Part shown: piece after piece, positions 20,631-32,546 of the stretch | How the letters are laid out: each line of letters begins with the position of its first letter | Numbering within the stretch: position 1 is the first letter of the stretch | Assembly: GCA_025560025.1 (NCBI GenBank) | Contig: CP048485.1 | Span: 1,736,001 to 1,800,000, forward strand | Direction of reading: 5' to 3' | Source: Agrobacterium tumefaciens | GTDB taxonomy: Bacteria > Pseudomonadota > Alphaproteobacteria > Rhizobiales > Rhizobiaceae | DNA: 64,000 bases | Notes under the pieces: model-generated | The model's database searches: none | Told to the model about the DNA's origin: nothing | Seen by the model: the letters and a program-made list of their open reading frames with translations, nothing else | Position numbers and translations under genes: made by a program

Positions 20631-21596
20631 TCAGCTCCCTAGAAACGGTTCCACCTCACGGCCCGGCATGAAAAGCCCCAGCCGCTTGATTTCCCATTCC
20701 AGCCGGATGCCCGACTTCTCGAACACCCGCTTGCGGATGGTCTCACCCAGATATTCCAGGTCATAACCGGTCGCATGGCCGGTATTGATCATGAAGTTGC
20801 AATGCAGTGACGACATCTGCGCCCCGCCAATGACCAGACCGCGACCACCCGCCTCATCGATCAACTCCCAGGCGGAATGACCTTCGGGGTTCTTGAAGGT
20901 GGAACCGCCCGTCTGCTCGCGGATAGGCTGCACGGTTTCCCGGTGATGACGCACAGCATCCATATCGGCCCGGATTTTCGCCTTGTCTTCCGGATAGCCC
21001 TCAAACAGCGCACCCGTGAAGATCAGGCCCGCATCCGCGCCGGAGTGGCGATAGCTGTAACCCATATCGGCATTGGAAAGCACATGCTGGTTGCCCTGAC
21101 GGTCGACTGCATAGACTTCCACGACACGATCACGCGTCTCGCCGCCGTTGGCGCCGGCATTCATGCGCAGCGCACCGCCGATGGAGCCGGGAATACCGTA
21201 AAAGAAATGGAAACCACCGATACCATTATCCATGGCCATGGCCGCAATATGCTTGTCCGGGCAGATCGCGCCCGCCTTGATGCGGTTTTCACCGGCAAGC
21301 TCCACCTGGCCGAAGCCCTTGGCCGAAAGACGGACGACAACGCCAGGAATGCCGCCATCGCGCACGAGAAGGTTCGAACCGACGCCGACCACGGTCAACG
21401 GCACGTCTTCCGGCAGAATTTTCAGGAAGGTAATCAGATCGTCGGCATCGTGCGGCTGGAACATCACCTCCGCAAGACCGCCGGCTCTGAACCACGTCAC
21501 GCGGTCCATGGGCGCATCCGGTGTCAGACGTCCCCGCAATTCATTTACCCCGTCGCCGAGCCTCCCCAGCAATTTAACCCCATCGACCTGTCTCAT
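20631..21596 (-). CDS. murB: UDP-N-acetylenolpyruvoylglucosamine reductase MurB
   Basis: MurB uses NADPH and FAD to reduce enolpyruvyl-UDP-GlcNAc to UDP-MurNAc. The FAD-binding fold shows [26 protein letters not shown] and [19 protein letters not shown]. The catalytic serine region is [17 protein letters not shown]. The open frame extends to 21647, but the ATG at 21596 overlaps the murC stop as ATGA and has AGGAAAG upstream, giving 321 residues. It is the last gene of the mraZ-to-murB run, followed by a weak terminator. Confidence 0.96.
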   Translation of the reverse strand: MRQVDGVKLLGRLGDGVNELRGRLTPDAPMDRVTWFRAGGLAEVMFQPHDADDLITFLKILPEDVPLTVVGVGSNLLVRDGGIPGVVVRLSAKGFGQVELAGENRIKAGAICPDKHIAAMAMDNGIGGFHFFYGIPGSIGGALRMNAGANGGETRDRVVEVYAVDRQGNQHVLSNADMGYSYRHSGADAGLIFTGALFEGYPEDKAKIRADMDAVRHHRETVQPIREQTGGSTFKNPEGHSAWELIDEAGGRGLVIGGAQMSSLHCNFMINTGHATGYDLEYLGETIRKRVFEKSGIRLEWEIKRLGLFMPGREVEPFLGS

Positions 21597-23008
21597 TCGG
21601 ACTTTCCTGATATGCTCTTCAATTCCGAAGGCAGCGCTGCTGCCCATTGCGTGATATTCCCAGCCCCCAAGAGAACCACGAAATCACCCGGATTCGCAAT
21701 GCCTGCAACCACTGAGGCAAGATCTTCCCGTTTTTCGAGAAAACGGGCGTCGCGGTGGCCGGCGGCCTTGATGGCCGAAACCAGCGCTTCCGAGCTTGCG
21801 CCTTCGATCGGATCTTCGCCCGCAGCATAGACCGGAGCAAGGATAATCGTGTCGGCATCGTTAAAACAATGCGCGAAATCGTCAAACAGGCTGGAAAGCC
21901 GGCTGTAGCGGTGCGGCTGGTGCACGGCGATGATGCGGCCCTTGCAGGCTTCGCGCGCCGCCGCCAGCACGGCCTTGATCTCGACCGGATGGTGACCGTA
22001 ATCATCGAAGACCTGTACGCCGTTGGCTTCGCCCGTCAGCGTGAAGCGGCGCTTGACGCCGGCAAAGGAGGCAAGCCCCTTCTTGATGTCGGCTTCCGAA
22101 ATGCCGAGACGATTGGCGACCGCAATCGCGGCCGTCGCATTCGACACATTGTGGCGGCCGGGCATCGGCAGGACAAGGTCCTTGAAGGAGAATATCTTGC
22201 CGGTGCGGCGGCGACGGATTTCCACGTCGAAGATCGACCGCGTGCCGTCAATGCGCACATTCGAAAAACGCACGTCGGCCTGCGGGTTCTCGCCATAGGT
22301 GATGACCTTGCGGTCCTCGATCCGGCCGACCAGTGCCTGCACTTCCGGATGGTCGAGGCACATGACGCCAAAACCGTAGAAAGGAACATTCTCGACAAAC
22401 TGGCGGAACGCGGCGCGCACGGCATCGAAATTGCCGTAGTGATCCAGATGCTCGGGATCGATATTGGTGATGACAGCCACATCGGCCGGCAGCTTCAGGA
22501 ACGTGCCGTCGGATTCGTCGGCCTCCACCACCATCCACTCGCCCTCGCCCATGCGGGCGTTGGTGCCGTAGGCATTGATGATGCCGCCATTGATGACGGT
22601 CGGGTCGAGATTGCCGGCTTCCAGCAGCGTCGCGACCATGGAGGTGGTCGTGGTCTTGCCGTGGGTGCCGCCGATGGCGATGGCATTGCGGAAACGCATC
22701 AGCTCGGCCAGCATTTCGGCACGGCGAACGATCGGCAGGTGTTTTTCCCGCGCGGCGATGAGTTCCGGATTGCTTTTCTTGATGGCGGTGGAAACCACCA
22801 CGACCTCGGCATCACCGATATTATCCGCCGTATGGCCGACAAAAACCTCGATACCCTTATCGCGCAGGCGCTGCACATTGGCGCTATCGGCCTGATCCGA
22901 CCCCTGAACGCGATGGCCGAGATTGTGAAGCACTTCGGCAATGCCGCTCATGCCGATCCCGCCTATGCCGATGAAATGGACAAGGCCTATGGCTTTCGGC
23001 ATCTTCAT
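21593..23008 (-). CDS. murC: UDP-N-acetylmuramate--L-alanine ligase MurC
   Basis: MurC adds L-alanine to UDP-MurNAc, the first peptide-stem step, in the cytoplasm. This 471-residue Mur ligase shows the N-terminal Rossmann motif [17 protein letters not shown], the P-loop [16 protein letters not shown], the central [12 protein letters not shown] and the [14 protein letters not shown] motif of the C-terminal domain. Its start overlaps the murG stop by 4 bp (ATGA) and its stop overlaps murB in the same way. Confidence 0.97.
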   Translation of the reverse strand: MKMPKAIGLVHFIGIGGIGMSGIAEVLHNLGHRVQGSDQADSANVQRLRDKGIEVFVGHTADNIGDAEVVVVSTAIKKSNPELIAAREKHLPIVRRAEMLAELMRFRNAIAIGGTHGKTTTTSMVATLLEAGNLDPTVINGGIINAYGTNARMGEGEWMVVEADESDGTFLKLPADVAVITNIDPEHLDHYGNFDAVRAAFRQFVENVPFYGFGVMCLDHPEVQALVGRIEDRKVITYGENPQADVRFSNVRIDGTRSIFDVEIRRRRTGKIFSFKDLVLPMPGRHNVSNATAAIAVANRLGISEADIKKGLASFAGVKRRFTLTGEANGVQVFDDYGHHPVEIKAVLAAAREACKGRIIAVHQPHRYSRLSSLFDDFAHCFNDADTIILAPVYAAGEDPIEGASSEALVSAIKAAGHRDARFLEKREDLASVVAGIANPGDFVVLLGAGNITQWAAALPSELKSISGKSE

Positions 23009-24141
23009 GCCCCAACTCCTTCATTCTTCTTCTTGAATTCCTGTACGGACTGGCCGGAAGCAATAGCCTCGACCAGATCGGCCAGCACATCCGCCGCATG
23101 CGGTTTGCCGGTCGCCTTTGCCGCCGCCGCCGTCGCGCTCAAACGGTCAGGCTCGGAAAGCGCCGACGACAAAAGGCTTGAAAGCTTCTGCGGCGATAGT
23201 TCCGCCTGCTTGATGACGCTTGCCCCACCCGCCGCTGAAAGCGCTGCCGCATTGGCGGCCTGATCGTGATCCAGCGCATGAGGATAGGGCACGAGGATCG
23301 ACGGACGGCCGATGACCGACAGTTCCGACACCGTCGAAGCACCCGAACGGCTGATGACCAGATTGGCCTCGCCAATACGTGAGGCCATATCGCCGAAGAA
23401 GGGCGAAACATCCGCTTTCACGCCGAGCTTCTGATAGGAGGCGATCACGCTGTCCTTGTCTTCGGGGCGGGCCTGCTGGGTGACGACGATGCGTTTGCGC
23501 TGCTCGTTCTTCAACAGGCAGATCGCTGCCGGCACGGCGCTGGAGAAGAATTGCGCGCCCTGGCTGCCGCCGAAAACGACGAGCTGGAACGGTTCATCCG
23601 TCTGCGAGGGCGTATAGGGTATCTCCGACGCCGCCAGCACCGCCGGGCGAACGGGGTTGCCAGTGGCCACGGTCTTGTCGGAATACTGGCCGTTGGCGGG
23701 CGGCAGGAAACCGCCGGCGATTGCCTTCACCCGGCCGGCCAGCGCCTTGTTGGCGCGGCCCATCACCGCATTCTGCTCGTGAATGATCGAGGGCACGCCA
23801 AGCCCGGTCGATGCCAGAAGCGGCGGCACGGTGGGATAACCGCCGAAGCCGACAACCGCGACCGGCTTCAGCTTCGTGACCAGCCGGCGCGCTGAACGCA
23901 GCCCCGTCCACAGTTTCCACAGCGAACGCGCCACGGAAATCGGGTTCTTCGAACCGATGGTGGCAGACGGCACCACATGAATTTCATCCGCCGGAAACTT
24001 GCCGGCATAACGCTCGGCGCGGCTGTCGGTGACGAGATGCACCTGATAACCGCGTTCCTTCAGCGTATGCGCCAAGGCCTCGGCTGGAAAGACATGGCCG
24101 CCGGTTCCCCCGGCGGCAAGAAGAACAATACCCTTGCTCAT
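23005..24141 (-). CDS. murG: Lipid II synthase MurG
   Basis: MurG transfers GlcNAc to lipid I on the inner face of the membrane. The 378-residue GT28 protein has the N-terminal glycine loop [19 protein letters not shown], the segment [15 protein letters not shown], and the UDP-GlcNAc site [37 protein letters not shown]. It lies between ftsW (6-bp gap) and murC (4-bp overlap), the conserved dcw order. Confidence 0.97.
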   Translation of the reverse strand: MSKGIVLLAAGGTGGHVFPAEALAHTLKERGYQVHLVTDSRAERYAGKFPADEIHVVPSATIGSKNPISVARSLWKLWTGLRSARRLVTKLKPVAVVGFGGYPTVPPLLASTGLGVPSIIHEQNAVMGRANKALAGRVKAIAGGFLPPANGQYSDKTVATGNPVRPAVLAASEIPYTPSQTDEPFQLVVFGGSQGAQFFSSAVPAAICLLKNEQRKRIVVTQQARPEDKDSVIASYQKLGVKADVSPFFGDMASRIGEANLVISRSGASTVSELSVIGRPSILVPYPHALDHDQAANAAALSAAGGASVIKQAELSPQKLSSLLSSALSEPDRLSATAAAAKATGKPHAADVLADLVEAIASGQSVQEFKKKNEGVGA

Positions 24142-24147
24142 GATACT

Positions 24148-25302
24148 TTACTCCGCGGGAACGCCGGAACCGACGCGGAAGAAACTCCGCTCCTGCGCCC
24201 GCTTTTCGGGTCTGTGGCGTGTCAGCGCCAGAAGGAAGCCGGCGGTCACGCAGATCGCCATCATCGACGAACCGCCATAGGAAATCAGCGGCAGCGTCAT
24301 GCCCTTGGCGGGCATCAGTTCCAGATTGACGCCGATATTGATCATCGACTGCATGCCGATCTGCAAAACGAGGCCGGCCACGGCAAAGCGGCAGAAGTCG
24401 TCCTTTTCCTTGAAGGCGTGCGAGAGGCCGCGCAGCACGATGAAGGCGAAGATCGCCACCAGGAACATGCAGAAAACGATGCCGAATTCTTCCGCCGCCA
24501 CCGAGAAGATGAAGTCGGTATGGCTGTCGGGAATGATCCGCTTGACGATACCCTCGCCCGGTCCCCGACCGAACCAGTCGCCGCGAATAATCGCCTCACG
24601 CGCCGTATCCACCTGGAACGTATCGCCTTCGCCCGTCCAGAAACGGTCGATACGACCGGCAACGTGCGGCAGCAGCAGATAGGCGGAGATGATGCCGCCG
24701 ACGCCAAGACCGCCAAGCATGATGATCCAGAACCACGGTACGCCGGCCATGAAGAACATGCCGCCCCAGACCACCGACGTCAGGATCGTCTGGCCGAAGT
24801 CCGGCTGGGCGATCAGGAGCGCCGCTACGATGCCGAAGGTGATGATGGCGAAGAGGTTGCCCGGAATTTCCGGATGACGCGCCCGCTCGGCGAAAAGCCA
24901 GGCGCAGACGATCACGAAGGCCGGCTTCATGAATTCCGATGGCTGGATGGAAAAGGTGCCGATGGAAATCCAGCGCCGCGCACCCTTGACCTCGATGCCG
25001 AAGAATAGCGCGAAGATCATCATCAGCAGCGAAGCAATCAGCATGATGACCGCCACGCGCCGCACCTGACGCGGCGACAGGAAGGACAGGCCGACCATGA
25101 TCGCCAGCGACGGCACCATGAACATCGCCTGACGCTCGACGAAGAAGAAGCTGTTGAGACCGATACGCTCGGCAACCGCCGGTGACGCCGCAAAGGACAG
25201 CATCAGTCCGATGCCCATCAATGCGATGAACGCCGCCAGAAAGAAACGGTCGATGGTCCAGAACCATTCCGCGACCGGACCGCGATCAACTCGGCTTACC
25301 AT
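24148..25302 (-). CDS. ftsW: Divisome SEDS glycosyltransferase FtsW
   Basis: FtsW polymerises lipid II at the septum together with the transpeptidase FtsI. The 384-residue protein has about ten membrane segments. The SEDS marks include RWISIGTFSIQPSEFMKPAFV, the large periplasmic loop containing GRGPGEGIVKRIIPDSHTDFIFSVAAEE with its essential acidic residue, and the C-terminal PLISYGGSSMMAICVTAGFLL. It sits between murD and murG with gaps of 5-6 bp. Confidence 0.96.
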   Translation of the reverse strand: MVSRVDRGPVAEWFWTIDRFFLAAFIALMGIGLMLSFAASPAVAERIGLNSFFFVERQAMFMVPSLAIMVGLSFLSPRQVRRVAVIMLIASLLMMIFALFFGIEVKGARRWISIGTFSIQPSEFMKPAFVIVCAWLFAERARHPEIPGNLFAIITFGIVAALLIAQPDFGQTILTSVVWGGMFFMAGVPWFWIIMLGGLGVGGIISAYLLLPHVAGRIDRFWTGEGDTFQVDTAREAIIRGDWFGRGPGEGIVKRIIPDSHTDFIFSVAAEEFGIVFCMFLVAIFAFIVLRGLSHAFKEKDDFCRFAVAGLVLQIGMQSMINIGVNLELMPAKGMTLPLISYGGSSMMAICVTAGFLLALTRHRPEKRAQERSFFRVGSGVPAE

Positions 25303-25307
25303 GGCCT

Positions 25308-26717
25308 TCAGCCCCCTTTTCCAGAGTCAACCAGCATCGTCATGCCATCGAGCGCCGCAACCTGCGCGACGAACGAATCACCTCTGATCTCAAAGTTCTT
25401 ATATTGATCGAAGCTTGCGCAAGCCGGGGATAACATCACGATATTGCCGGCCGTCGCATCATTTTCCGCATCCGCGGCCGCATGCTGGATGGCTTTGTCC
25501 AGCGTGCCGGATATTTCATAAGGTACTGCCTCGCCCAGCGTCGCGGCAAATTCGGCTGCCGCTTCGCCGATCAGATAGGCCTTGGCGATGCGGGGGAAGA
25601 GCGGCGAGAGGCTGGTGATGCCGCCCGCTTTCGGCAGGCCGCCGGCGATCCAGTAGATGCGGTCGAAGCTTGAAAGCGCCGGTGCAGCAGCATCGGCATT
25701 GGTAGCCTTGCTGTCGTTGACGAAGGTGACGTTGCCACGGCGTCCGACAGGCTGCATGCGATGCTTTAGGCCGGGGAAGGATTTCAGGCCTGCGCGAACT
25801 TCCTCTTCGGAAACGCCGACCGCAAGGCAGGCGGCAATTGCCGCCGCCGCATTCTGCGCATTGTGGCTGCCGCGAAGGGTCTGGATGCCGTCGAGATCAA
25901 CCAGCAGCCCGGAAGTGCCACCATGCGCCCGCAGGATGCGGCTGCCTTCGGCATAAAGACCTTCGGAAACGACATTGCGTTTGGAAATGCGCTCGACCTT
26001 TACCCCGGCACGCTCGATACGGTCGGCGATCAGTGTCGAATGACTGTCATCGACACCGACAATTGCCGTGCCGCTGCCTGCCACCAGCCGCTCCTTGACG
26101 TCGGCATAGTGCTGCATCGTGCCATGCCGGTCGAGATGATCGGGCGTCAGGTTAAGAAGAATTCCGGCGGTCGGATTGATCGTTGGCGCGAGATCGATCT
26201 GGTAGGACGAGCACTCGACCACGTAGAAACGTTGCGCCTTCGGCGGATCGAGGCTCAGCACCGCCGTTCCGATATTGCCGCCCAGCTGCGTATCGCGGCC
26301 GGATGCCTTGAGAATATGCGCGATCAGCGCCGTCGTCGTGGATTTGCCGTTGGTGCCGGTAATGGCGATGAAAGGGCAATCCGGCGCATGAGCGCGGCGC
26401 TCACGGATGAAAAGCTCGATATCGCCGATGATCTCGACACCCGCTGCCTTCGCAAGATCCACCGACCAATGCGGTTTCGGATGCGTCAGCGGCACGCCGG
26501 GCGCCAGAACGAAGGAAGAGAAGCTCGGCCAGTCAATCGTCCGAAGATCCGCCGTCTTGATGCCTTCGGCCTCGGCCTTCGCGACACTGTCGGGATTGTC
26601 GTCGAAAGCAACGACATCCGCCCCACCCGCGACCAGCGCGCGGGCGGTGACGAGACCCGAACCGCCAAGCCCGAAAAGCGCGACCTTCTTACCTCTGAAC
26701 GACGTGACCGGGATCAT
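25308..26717 (-). CDS. murD: UDP-N-acetylmuramoylalanine--D-glutamate ligase MurD
   Basis: MurD adds D-glutamate to UDP-MurNAc-L-Ala. The 469-residue protein has an N-terminal Rossmann motif ([21 protein letters not shown]), the P-loop [19 protein letters not shown], the central [20 protein letters not shown] and the C-terminal [16 protein letters not shown]. The length is slightly above E. coli MurD (438), usual for rhizobia. It is packed 3 bp after mraY and 5 bp before ftsW. Confidence 0.96.
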   Translation of the reverse strand: MIPVTSFRGKKVALFGLGGSGLVTARALVAGGADVVAFDDNPDSVAKAEAEGIKTADLRTIDWPSFSSFVLAPGVPLTHPKPHWSVDLAKAAGVEIIGDIELFIRERRAHAPDCPFIAITGTNGKSTTTALIAHILKASGRDTQLGGNIGTAVLSLDPPKAQRFYVVECSSYQIDLAPTINPTAGILLNLTPDHLDRHGTMQHYADVKERLVAGSGTAIVGVDDSHSTLIADRIERAGVKVERISKRNVVSEGLYAEGSRILRAHGGTSGLLVDLDGIQTLRGSHNAQNAAAAIAACLAVGVSEEEVRAGLKSFPGLKHRMQPVGRRGNVTFVNDSKATNADAAAPALSSFDRIYWIAGGLPKAGGITSLSPLFPRIAKAYLIGEAAAEFAATLGEAVPYEISGTLDKAIQHAAADAENDATAGNIVMLSPACASFDQYKNFEIRGDSFVAQVAALDGMTMLVDSGKGG

Positions 26718-26720
26718 CGC

Positions 26721-27821
26721 TCACCTCAGCTTCAGGGTGGCGAGGCCGAGCAGCGCGAGGCCAACGGAGATGATCCAGAAACGGATCACCACCTGGCTTT
26801 CCGTCCAGCCCTTTTTCTCGAAATGGTGGTGGATCGGCGCCATCAGGAACACACGCCTGCCGGTGCGCTTGAACCAGAAGACCTGGATGATGACCGACAG
26901 CGTTTCCATGACGAAGAGACCGCCGACGATGACCATGACGATCTCGTGCTTGGTGGCGACAGCGATCGAGCCGATCAGGCCGCCGAGCGCCAGCGAACCC
27001 GTATCGCCCATGAAGATGGCGGCGGGCGGCGCGTTGAACCACAGGAAGCCGAGGCCCGCGCCGATGACCGCGCCGACAATGACGGCGAGTTCACCCGTGC
27101 CGGGCACGAAGTTGATCTGCAGGTAATTAGCGAAAACCGCGTTACCGGCAAGATAAGCGATCACGCCGAAGGTAGCAGCCGCGATCATCACAGGCACGAT
27201 GGCGAGACCATCGAGACCATCCGTCAGGTTCACGGCATTGCCCGCGCCGACGATGACGAAAGCACCGAACAGCACGAAGAAATAACCGAGATTGATCACG
27301 AATTCCTTGAAGAACGGAAACGCGATGGAGCTGCCGAGCGTGCCGCCATGCGGGGCGGAAGCGAGCGCCATCTTCATCATGAAGAACACGGCAATCGCCG
27401 CGATCAGGAATTCGATGCCAAGACGCGCCTTGCCGGAAAAGCCCTTGTCGCTCTGCTTCGTCACCTTCAGGTAATCGTCGTAAAAGCCGATGGCTCCGAA
27501 ACCGAGTGTCACCATCAGCACGGCAACGACATAGACGTTCGACAGGTCACCCCACAGCAGCGAGCCGCCGAGAATGCCGGCAAGGATCATGAGGCCGCCC
27601 ATGGTCGGCGTGCCGGCCTTCTTGAAATGGGTCTGCGGCCCGTCGGCGCGGATCGGCTGGCCCTTGCCCTGGCGCACGCGCAACGAGTTGATGATCGCCG
27701 GTCCAAACAGGAAGACGATCAACGCAGAGGTGAACATCGCCGCACCCGCCCGGAAGGTGATGTAGCGGAAGAGGTTGAAGACTTGAACTTTATCCGACAG
27801 TTCGACGAGCCAGATCAGCAT
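26721..27821 (-). CDS. mraY: Phospho-N-acetylmuramoyl-pentapeptide transferase MraY
   Basis: MraY makes lipid I by joining phospho-MurNAc-pentapeptide to undecaprenyl phosphate at the inner membrane. This 366-residue protein has ten predicted membrane segments. The magnesium and substrate motifs are [29 protein letters not shown] and the cytoplasmic loop [17 protein letters not shown] with its His cluster. The length is close to E. coli MraY (360). It is 23 bp from murF and 3 bp from murD. Confidence 0.97.
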   Translation of the reverse strand: MLIWLVELSDKVQVFNLFRYITFRAGAAMFTSALIVFLFGPAIINSLRVRQGKGQPIRADGPQTHFKKAGTPTMGGLMILAGILGGSLLWGDLSNVYVVAVLMVTLGFGAIGFYDDYLKVTKQSDKGFSGKARLGIEFLIAAIAVFFMMKMALASAPHGGTLGSSIAFPFFKEFVINLGYFFVLFGAFVIVGAGNAVNLTDGLDGLAIVPVMIAAATFGVIAYLAGNAVFANYLQINFVPGTGELAVIVGAVIGAGLGFLWFNAPPAAIFMGDTGSLALGGLIGSIAVATKHEIVMVIVGGLFVMETLSVIIQVFWFKRTGRRVFLMAPIHHHFEKKGWTESQVVIRFWIISVGLALLGLATLKLR

Positions 27822-27844
27822 AATTGCCCTTTCAAAAGGCTATT

Positions 27845-29278
27845 TCAGACTTGGCGTTCCGTCTCGGGGAATGCCGGATACTTGTCAAGCAGGGCGGCGA
27901 CAATCTTGCCGAAACCGAGGCCAAGTGACGATTTTACCATCAGCGCGTCTCCCGGTTGCACCCATTGCAGGGCGAAATCGGTGAGTTCCGCCGTCGTCGG
28001 GAACCAGATGACGGTGACACTGTCCGGCAACGCATCGCGCAGCGCCGCCATCGCCTCCCCCGCCAGCCAGACATGCTCGATGCCGGCCGCAAGCAACGGC
28101 CCGGCCAGCTCTTCATGCAGCTGCGCGGAAAATTCGCCCATCTCAAGCATGTCGCCAAGAACGGCAACGCGCCGGCCGTGGCCCTGCGTTTCCGTTTCCG
28201 CCAGCACGGCAATCGCCGCGCGCATGGAAGCGGGGTTGGCGTTATAGCTTTCATCGATCAGCAGGAACGAACCGCTTTCAATCGTCAGACGGTGGCGCTG
28301 ACCGCGCCCTTTCACCGCCTCAAGCGTTCCGAGCGCTTCAAAAGCGCGGTCGAGATTGGCGCCGGTCACGGCGACGGCACCGAGCACGGCCATGGCGTTG
28401 TCGGCGATGTGACGTCCGGGAACATTGAGATGCAATTCGCTGGTCTCGCCGTTCAGGATCGCCCAGATGGTCGAACCCGCAGGCGTGCTTTCAAAGTCGG
28501 CGAGCCGGAAATCGGCCTTGGCGTGCTGCCCGAAGGTCAGGATGTGCTCTATACCCTGTTCCTGTGCGGCCTCTTCAAGCTGCTCGAACTGGGCATTGTC
28601 GCGGTTGAGGATGACGGAGCCGCCCTCCTCAAGCCCTTCGAATATTTCCGCCTTGGCCGCGGCGATCTCTTCAATATTCTTGAAATTGCCGAGATGGGCG
28701 GGAGCGATGGTCGTGATGATCGCCACATGCGGACGCACCATCTTGACCAGCGGGCGAATTTCGCCGGAGTGGTTCATGCCGATTTCAAAAACGCCGAACT
28801 CGGTATCCGCCGGCATACGCGCCAGCGTCAGTGGTACACCCCAGTGATTGTTAAAGGATGCGACCGCCGCATGAACCCGGCCCGACGGCTCCAGAGCCTG
28901 CCGCAGCATTTCCTTGGTGGTCGTCTTGCCGACGGAGCCAGTCACCGCGATGATGCGTGCCGAAGTTCTCTCGCGCGCCGCAATGGCAAGTTTGCCGAGT
29001 GCGGCAAGCACGTCCTCGACCACGATCATGGGCACGGTGAGCCGGCCGAGAGCCGGCAGCTTGGCTTCAGCAACGACCAGGAGACCGGCCCCATTGGCAA
29101 CGGCGAAACTGGTGTAATCATGGCCGTCGACCCGATCACCCTTGATGGCGAAAAAGGCTTCGCCCGCCTTGACGGTCCGGCTGTCGATGGAAATGCCGGT
29201 GATTCCGGTCGGCAGGTTGCCAACGGGGCGTCCTGCCGTGATGGCGATCATGTCGGCGACTGTCCATAACCAGCTCAA
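27845..29278 (-). CDS. murF: UDP-MurNAc-tripeptide--D-Ala-D-Ala ligase MurF
   Basis: MurF adds the D-Ala-D-Ala made by Ddl, completing the pentapeptide precursor. The 477-residue Mur ligase has the P-loop [19 protein letters not shown], the central [20 protein letters not shown] and the C-terminal [17 protein letters not shown] motif, all typical of MurF. Its start overlaps the murE stop by 4 bp, so the two are probably coupled. Confidence 0.97.
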   Translation of the reverse strand: MSWLWTVADMIAITAGRPVGNLPTGITGISIDSRTVKAGEAFFAIKGDRVDGHDYTSFAVANGAGLLVVAEAKLPALGRLTVPMIVVEDVLAALGKLAIAARERTSARIIAVTGSVGKTTTKEMLRQALEPSGRVHAAVASFNNHWGVPLTLARMPADTEFGVFEIGMNHSGEIRPLVKMVRPHVAIITTIAPAHLGNFKNIEEIAAAKAEIFEGLEEGGSVILNRDNAQFEQLEEAAQEQGIEHILTFGQHAKADFRLADFESTPAGSTIWAILNGETSELHLNVPGRHIADNAMAVLGAVAVTGANLDRAFEALGTLEAVKGRGQRHRLTIESGSFLLIDESYNANPASMRAAIAVLAETETQGHGRRVAVLGDMLEMGEFSAQLHEELAGPLLAAGIEHVWLAGEAMAALRDALPDSVTVIWFPTTAELTDFALQWVQPGDALMVKSSLGLGFGKIVAALLDKYPAFPETERQV

Positions 29279-30744
29279 ATCTTCAATCCTTCCAGCCCTG
29301 CCAGCGCAGCGCGCACCTGTTCATGATCGGAAAACGGCAGCGTCACGGAACCGACGATCTGCCCCTCTTCATGCCCCTTGCCCGCGACGATCAGCGTATC
29401 GCCGTTGGAAAGCAGCGACACCGCATGGTGGATCGCCTGCGACCTGTCGCCGATTTCCACTGCACCCGGCGCCGCCGCCATGACCTCGGAACGGATCGTT
29501 GCGGCATCTTCCGAACGCGGATTGTCGTCGGTGACGATGACGATGTCTGAAAGCCTCGTCGCCACTTCGCCCATGATCGGGCGTTTGCCCTTGTCGCGGT
29601 CGCCGCCGCAGCCGAAGACGGTAATGATGCGGCCCGAGGTGAAGGGCCGGACCGAGGTCAGCACGTTTTCCAGCGCATCCGGCTTGTGCGCATAATCCAC
29701 ATAGGCAAGCGCGCCGTTCTTCGTCTGTCCCACGAGTTCCAGACGACCGGCAGCGCCGATCAGCTTCTCGAGCGCCTTCAGCGCGGTCGCCGCGGGAACG
29801 CCGGTGGACATGGCAAGACCGGCGGCGACGAGAGCGTTCGCAACCTGAAAATCACCCGCCAAGGGGATGTCGACTTCATAAATCTCGCCGTCATGGTGCA
29901 CTTCGATCATCTGCTTGTGACGGAAGTGCTCAACACGCTTCAGGGCCAGATAATCGCCCTTGCGACCAACTGTGCGGACATCGAGACCCGCTTCGCGCGC
30001 CGCGCGGATTGCTTTCTCCGACCACGGATCGTCCGCAAAGATAATGGCGGGCGCGCCCTTTTCCATCAGCGTGTCGAACAGCCGCATTTTCGCGGCCATG
30101 TAGTCCTCGACGGTCGGATGATAATCCATGTGGTCGCGGCCGAGATTGGTGAAACCGGCCGCTGCAAGCTTCACGCCGTCGAGACGGCGCTGATCGAGGC
30201 CGTGGCTCGAAGCCTCCATGGCCGCATGGGTCACGCCTTCGGCCGCAAGCTCGGCCAGAAGCGCATGTAGTGTTACCGGATCGGGTGTGGTGAGCGCGCC
30301 GTAATCCTCGCGGCCGGGTGCAATCACACCTGTCGTGCCGATCTGTGCTGCGGCATGGCCCGCGAAAGCCCAGATTTGCCGTACGAAGGACGCAACGGAG
30401 GTCTTTCCCGCCGTGCCGGTGACGGCAACCATGATCTCGGGCTGTTTTCCGTAAAACCGGGAAGCGGCAAGGGAGAGATAAAGACGTGGATCCGTCACCG
30501 ATAGCACCGGCACGTCGGCATCCACAGGATGCCCGGAAACGACGGCGACCGCGCCCTTGGCAACCGCATCCTTCACATAGGCCGCGCCATCCGCCTTGGT
30601 GCCAGCAACCGCCACGAACAGGCTGCCGGGCTGCGCCCTGCGGCTGTCTGCGGTTATCCCCCCGATTTCGATCGCCCCGATCTCAGACAGGAGCAATTCA
30701 TTCAATTCCGGAAACGCGTTTCCGGATATATCTCGCAAATTCAT
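29275..30744 (-). CDS. murE: UDP-MurNAc-tripeptide synthetase MurE (meso-diaminopimelate type)
   Basis: MurE adds the third stem residue. DNPR at residues 407-410, followed by SED, is the signature for meso-diaminopimelate rather than lysine. The P-loop reads GTAGKTS (110-116), with Ala where most Mur ligases have Asn; [15 protein letters not shown] is the central motif. The frame reaches a TTG at 30807 that would overlap ftsI, but the ATG at 30744 (MNLRDISGN) gives the usual N-terminus and 489 residues. Its ribosome-binding site is weak, so the start is not certain. Confidence 0.95.
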   Translation of the reverse strand: MNLRDISGNAFPELNELLLSEIGAIEIGGITADSRRAQPGSLFVAVAGTKADGAAYVKDAVAKGAVAVVSGHPVDADVPVLSVTDPRLYLSLAASRFYGKQPEIMVAVTGTAGKTSVASFVRQIWAFAGHAAAQIGTTGVIAPGREDYGALTTPDPVTLHALLAELAAEGVTHAAMEASSHGLDQRRLDGVKLAAAGFTNLGRDHMDYHPTVEDYMAAKMRLFDTLMEKGAPAIIFADDPWSEKAIRAAREAGLDVRTVGRKGDYLALKRVEHFRHKQMIEVHHDGEIYEVDIPLAGDFQVANALVAAGLAMSTGVPAATALKALEKLIGAAGRLELVGQTKNGALAYVDYAHKPDALENVLTSVRPFTSGRIITVFGCGGDRDKGKRPIMGEVATRLSDIVIVTDDNPRSEDAATIRSEVMAAAPGAVEIGDRSQAIHHAVSLLSNGDTLIVAGKGHEEGQIVGSVTLPFSDHEQVRAALAGLEGLKI

Positions 30745-30803
30745 CGACTGTGTCCGTCTTGTCCCCCCGGCGCGAATCGCCGGAACATCATAAGCTCTAA
30801 CAA

Positions 30804-32546
30804 TCAATAAGACACGAGCAAGGCCGAGCCATCCTTGCCGAACTTCGGCTTCACGCCCAGCACCGCCGCCGTGCGGGTGATGATATCGTGCACCATCGGC
30901 GCGGCGGACGTGCCGGCAAGTGCCGCGCCATTGCCCTTGTCCGTCTTCGGTTCATCGATGAAGGTCAACACCACATATTGCGGGTCGTCGATCGGGAATG
31001 CCGACAGGAAGGCGTTGAAGTTCTTGTCACGCACATAACGGCCGTTGACGACCTTGTCCGCCGTGCCGGTCTTGCCGCCGACGTTGAAACCATCGACACG
31101 CGCATTACGGCCGGAGCCATTGACCCCGTTCCATTCAAACAGGAAGCGCATATCCTTGCTTGTGGTGGGCTTCAGAACCTGCTTGGCCACCAGATCCGCC
31201 TGCTCGCGGGTGCGTGGCAGGAAGGTCGGCTCGATCAGCTTGCCGCCATTGACAAGCGCCGCACCGGCAACCGCCGTCTGCAGCGGCGTCGTCGAAACAC
31301 CATGACCGAAGGAAATGGTAATCGAGTTGATCTTCTTCCATTCGCGCGGCTGCGAGGGCATTGCCACTTCCGGCAGTTCCGTCTGCATGCGGGTCAGAAG
31401 CCCGAGCTTCGTCAGAAACTCTTTATGACCTTCGGTGCCCACCGTATCGGCGATCTTGGCCGTACCGATGTTGGACGAATACTGGAAGATTTCCGGCACC
31501 GACAAAACGCGGTTCTTGCCGTGGAAATCCTTGATGGTGAACCCGCCGATCCGGATCGGATAACGGGCATCGAAACTGTCGCCCAGACGCACGCGGCCCG
31601 AATCCAAGCCCATGGCGATTGTGAAGGACTTGAAGGTGGAGCCCATTTCGAAAGTGCCGTTTGACATACGGTTGAGCCACCCCTCTTTCGCGCCCTCGGC
31701 CGGATTGTTCGGATCGTAATCCGGAACCGAGGCCATGGCGAGAATTTCGCCGGTATGCACATCCATCACCACGGCGCCGGCGCCAATCGCCTGGAATTTG
31801 GCGATCGCCGAAGTCACGACTTCGCGCACGATGGACTGTACACGCAGATCGATCGACAGCTTTATCGGCTCCAGCGGCTGGTCGCTGGTCATGCCGAGCG
31901 CCGTCAGGTCGGCAAGCCCCTGATTGTCGACATAACGCTCCATGCCGGCAACGCCGCGATTGTCGATGTTGACGTGACCGACAATATGGGCGGCCGTCGG
32001 CCCGCCGGGATAAAAGCGGCGCTTTTCCGGGCGGAAACCGACGCCGGGAATGCCGAGCGCCAGAATCTGGCTCTGCTGCTTCGGCGTCAGCTGACGGCGC
32101 AGCCACTGGAAGCGCGAATTGGACGTAAGCTTCTGATAGGTCCCGCGCTGGTCGAGGTCCGGCAGGACGGTGCGCAGCTTCTCGATGGCTTCATCGATAT
32201 CGACGATGCGATGCGGTTCGGCAAACAGCGAGACGGTGCGGATATCGGTGGCCAGAACCTCACCGTTACGGTCGAGAAGGTCGGGACGCGACGCCATCAG
32301 CCGGTCTGCGGGCGCGATGCTCGAGACCGTTTCCTGTTCCGCCATGCCATATTGTACGAGACGCCCGCCGACGACACCATAAAAGGCGACGAAACCGAAG
32401 ATGATGAGGCCGACCCGGCTCTTCGCCTGGGCCGCCCTTTTCTTGCGGGCGCCTTCAAAGGCGGCATGGTCCGTATAGACGCCGGTGGTGCTGGCGGAAA
32501 AGTGAGCCTTGCTCTTCAAAACCATGACACGGGAGAGAAAAGACAT
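30804..32546 (-). CDS. ftsI: Septal peptidoglycan transpeptidase FtsI (PBP3)
   Basis: FtsI cross-links septal peptidoglycan and is a target of beta-lactams. The 580-residue class B PBP has one membrane segment near residues 43-65, a dimerisation domain with [15 protein letters not shown], and the transpeptidase domain. Active-site motifs are SxxK (Ser303-Lys306 in GSTFKSF), SxN (357-359 in YSSNIG) and KTG (from Lys492 in GGKTGTAD). It overlaps ftsL by one base (TAATG) and precedes murE. Confidence 0.97.
   Translation of the reverse strand: MSFLSRVMVLKSKAHFSASTTGVYTDHAAFEGARKKRAAQAKSRVGLIIFGFVAFYGVVGGRLVQYGMAEQETVSSIAPADRLMASRPDLLDRNGEVLATDIRTVSLFAEPHRIVDIDEAIEKLRTVLPDLDQRGTYQKLTSNSRFQWLRRQLTPKQQSQILALGIPGVGFRPEKRRFYPGGPTAAHIVGHVNIDNRGVAGMERYVDNQGLADLTALGMTSDQPLEPIKLSIDLRVQSIVREVVTSAIAKFQAIGAGAVVMDVHTGEILAMASVPDYDPNNPAEGAKEGWLNRMSNGTFEMGSTFKSFTIAMGLDSGRVRLGDSFDARYPIRIGGFTIKDFHGKNRVLSVPEIFQYSSNIGTAKIADTVGTEGHKEFLTKLGLLTRMQTELPEVAMPSQPREWKKINSITISFGHGVSTTPLQTAVAGAALVNGGKLIEPTFLPRTREQADLVAKQVLKPTTSKDMRFLFEWNGVNGSGRNARVDGFNVGGKTGTADKVVNGRYVRDKNFNAFLSAFPIDDPQYVVLTFIDEPKTDKGNGAALAGTSAAPMVHDIITRTAAVLGVKPKFGKDGSALLVSY

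Noticed and set aside
25863..28247. A 794-codon open frame antisense to murD, mraY and murF
   Set aside because: The composition is charged and repetitive, and it runs through three certain genes on the other strand.
30745..30807. TTG start for murE overlapping the ftsI stop
   Set aside because: TTGA coupling is possible, but the family N-terminus begins at the ATG at 30744.
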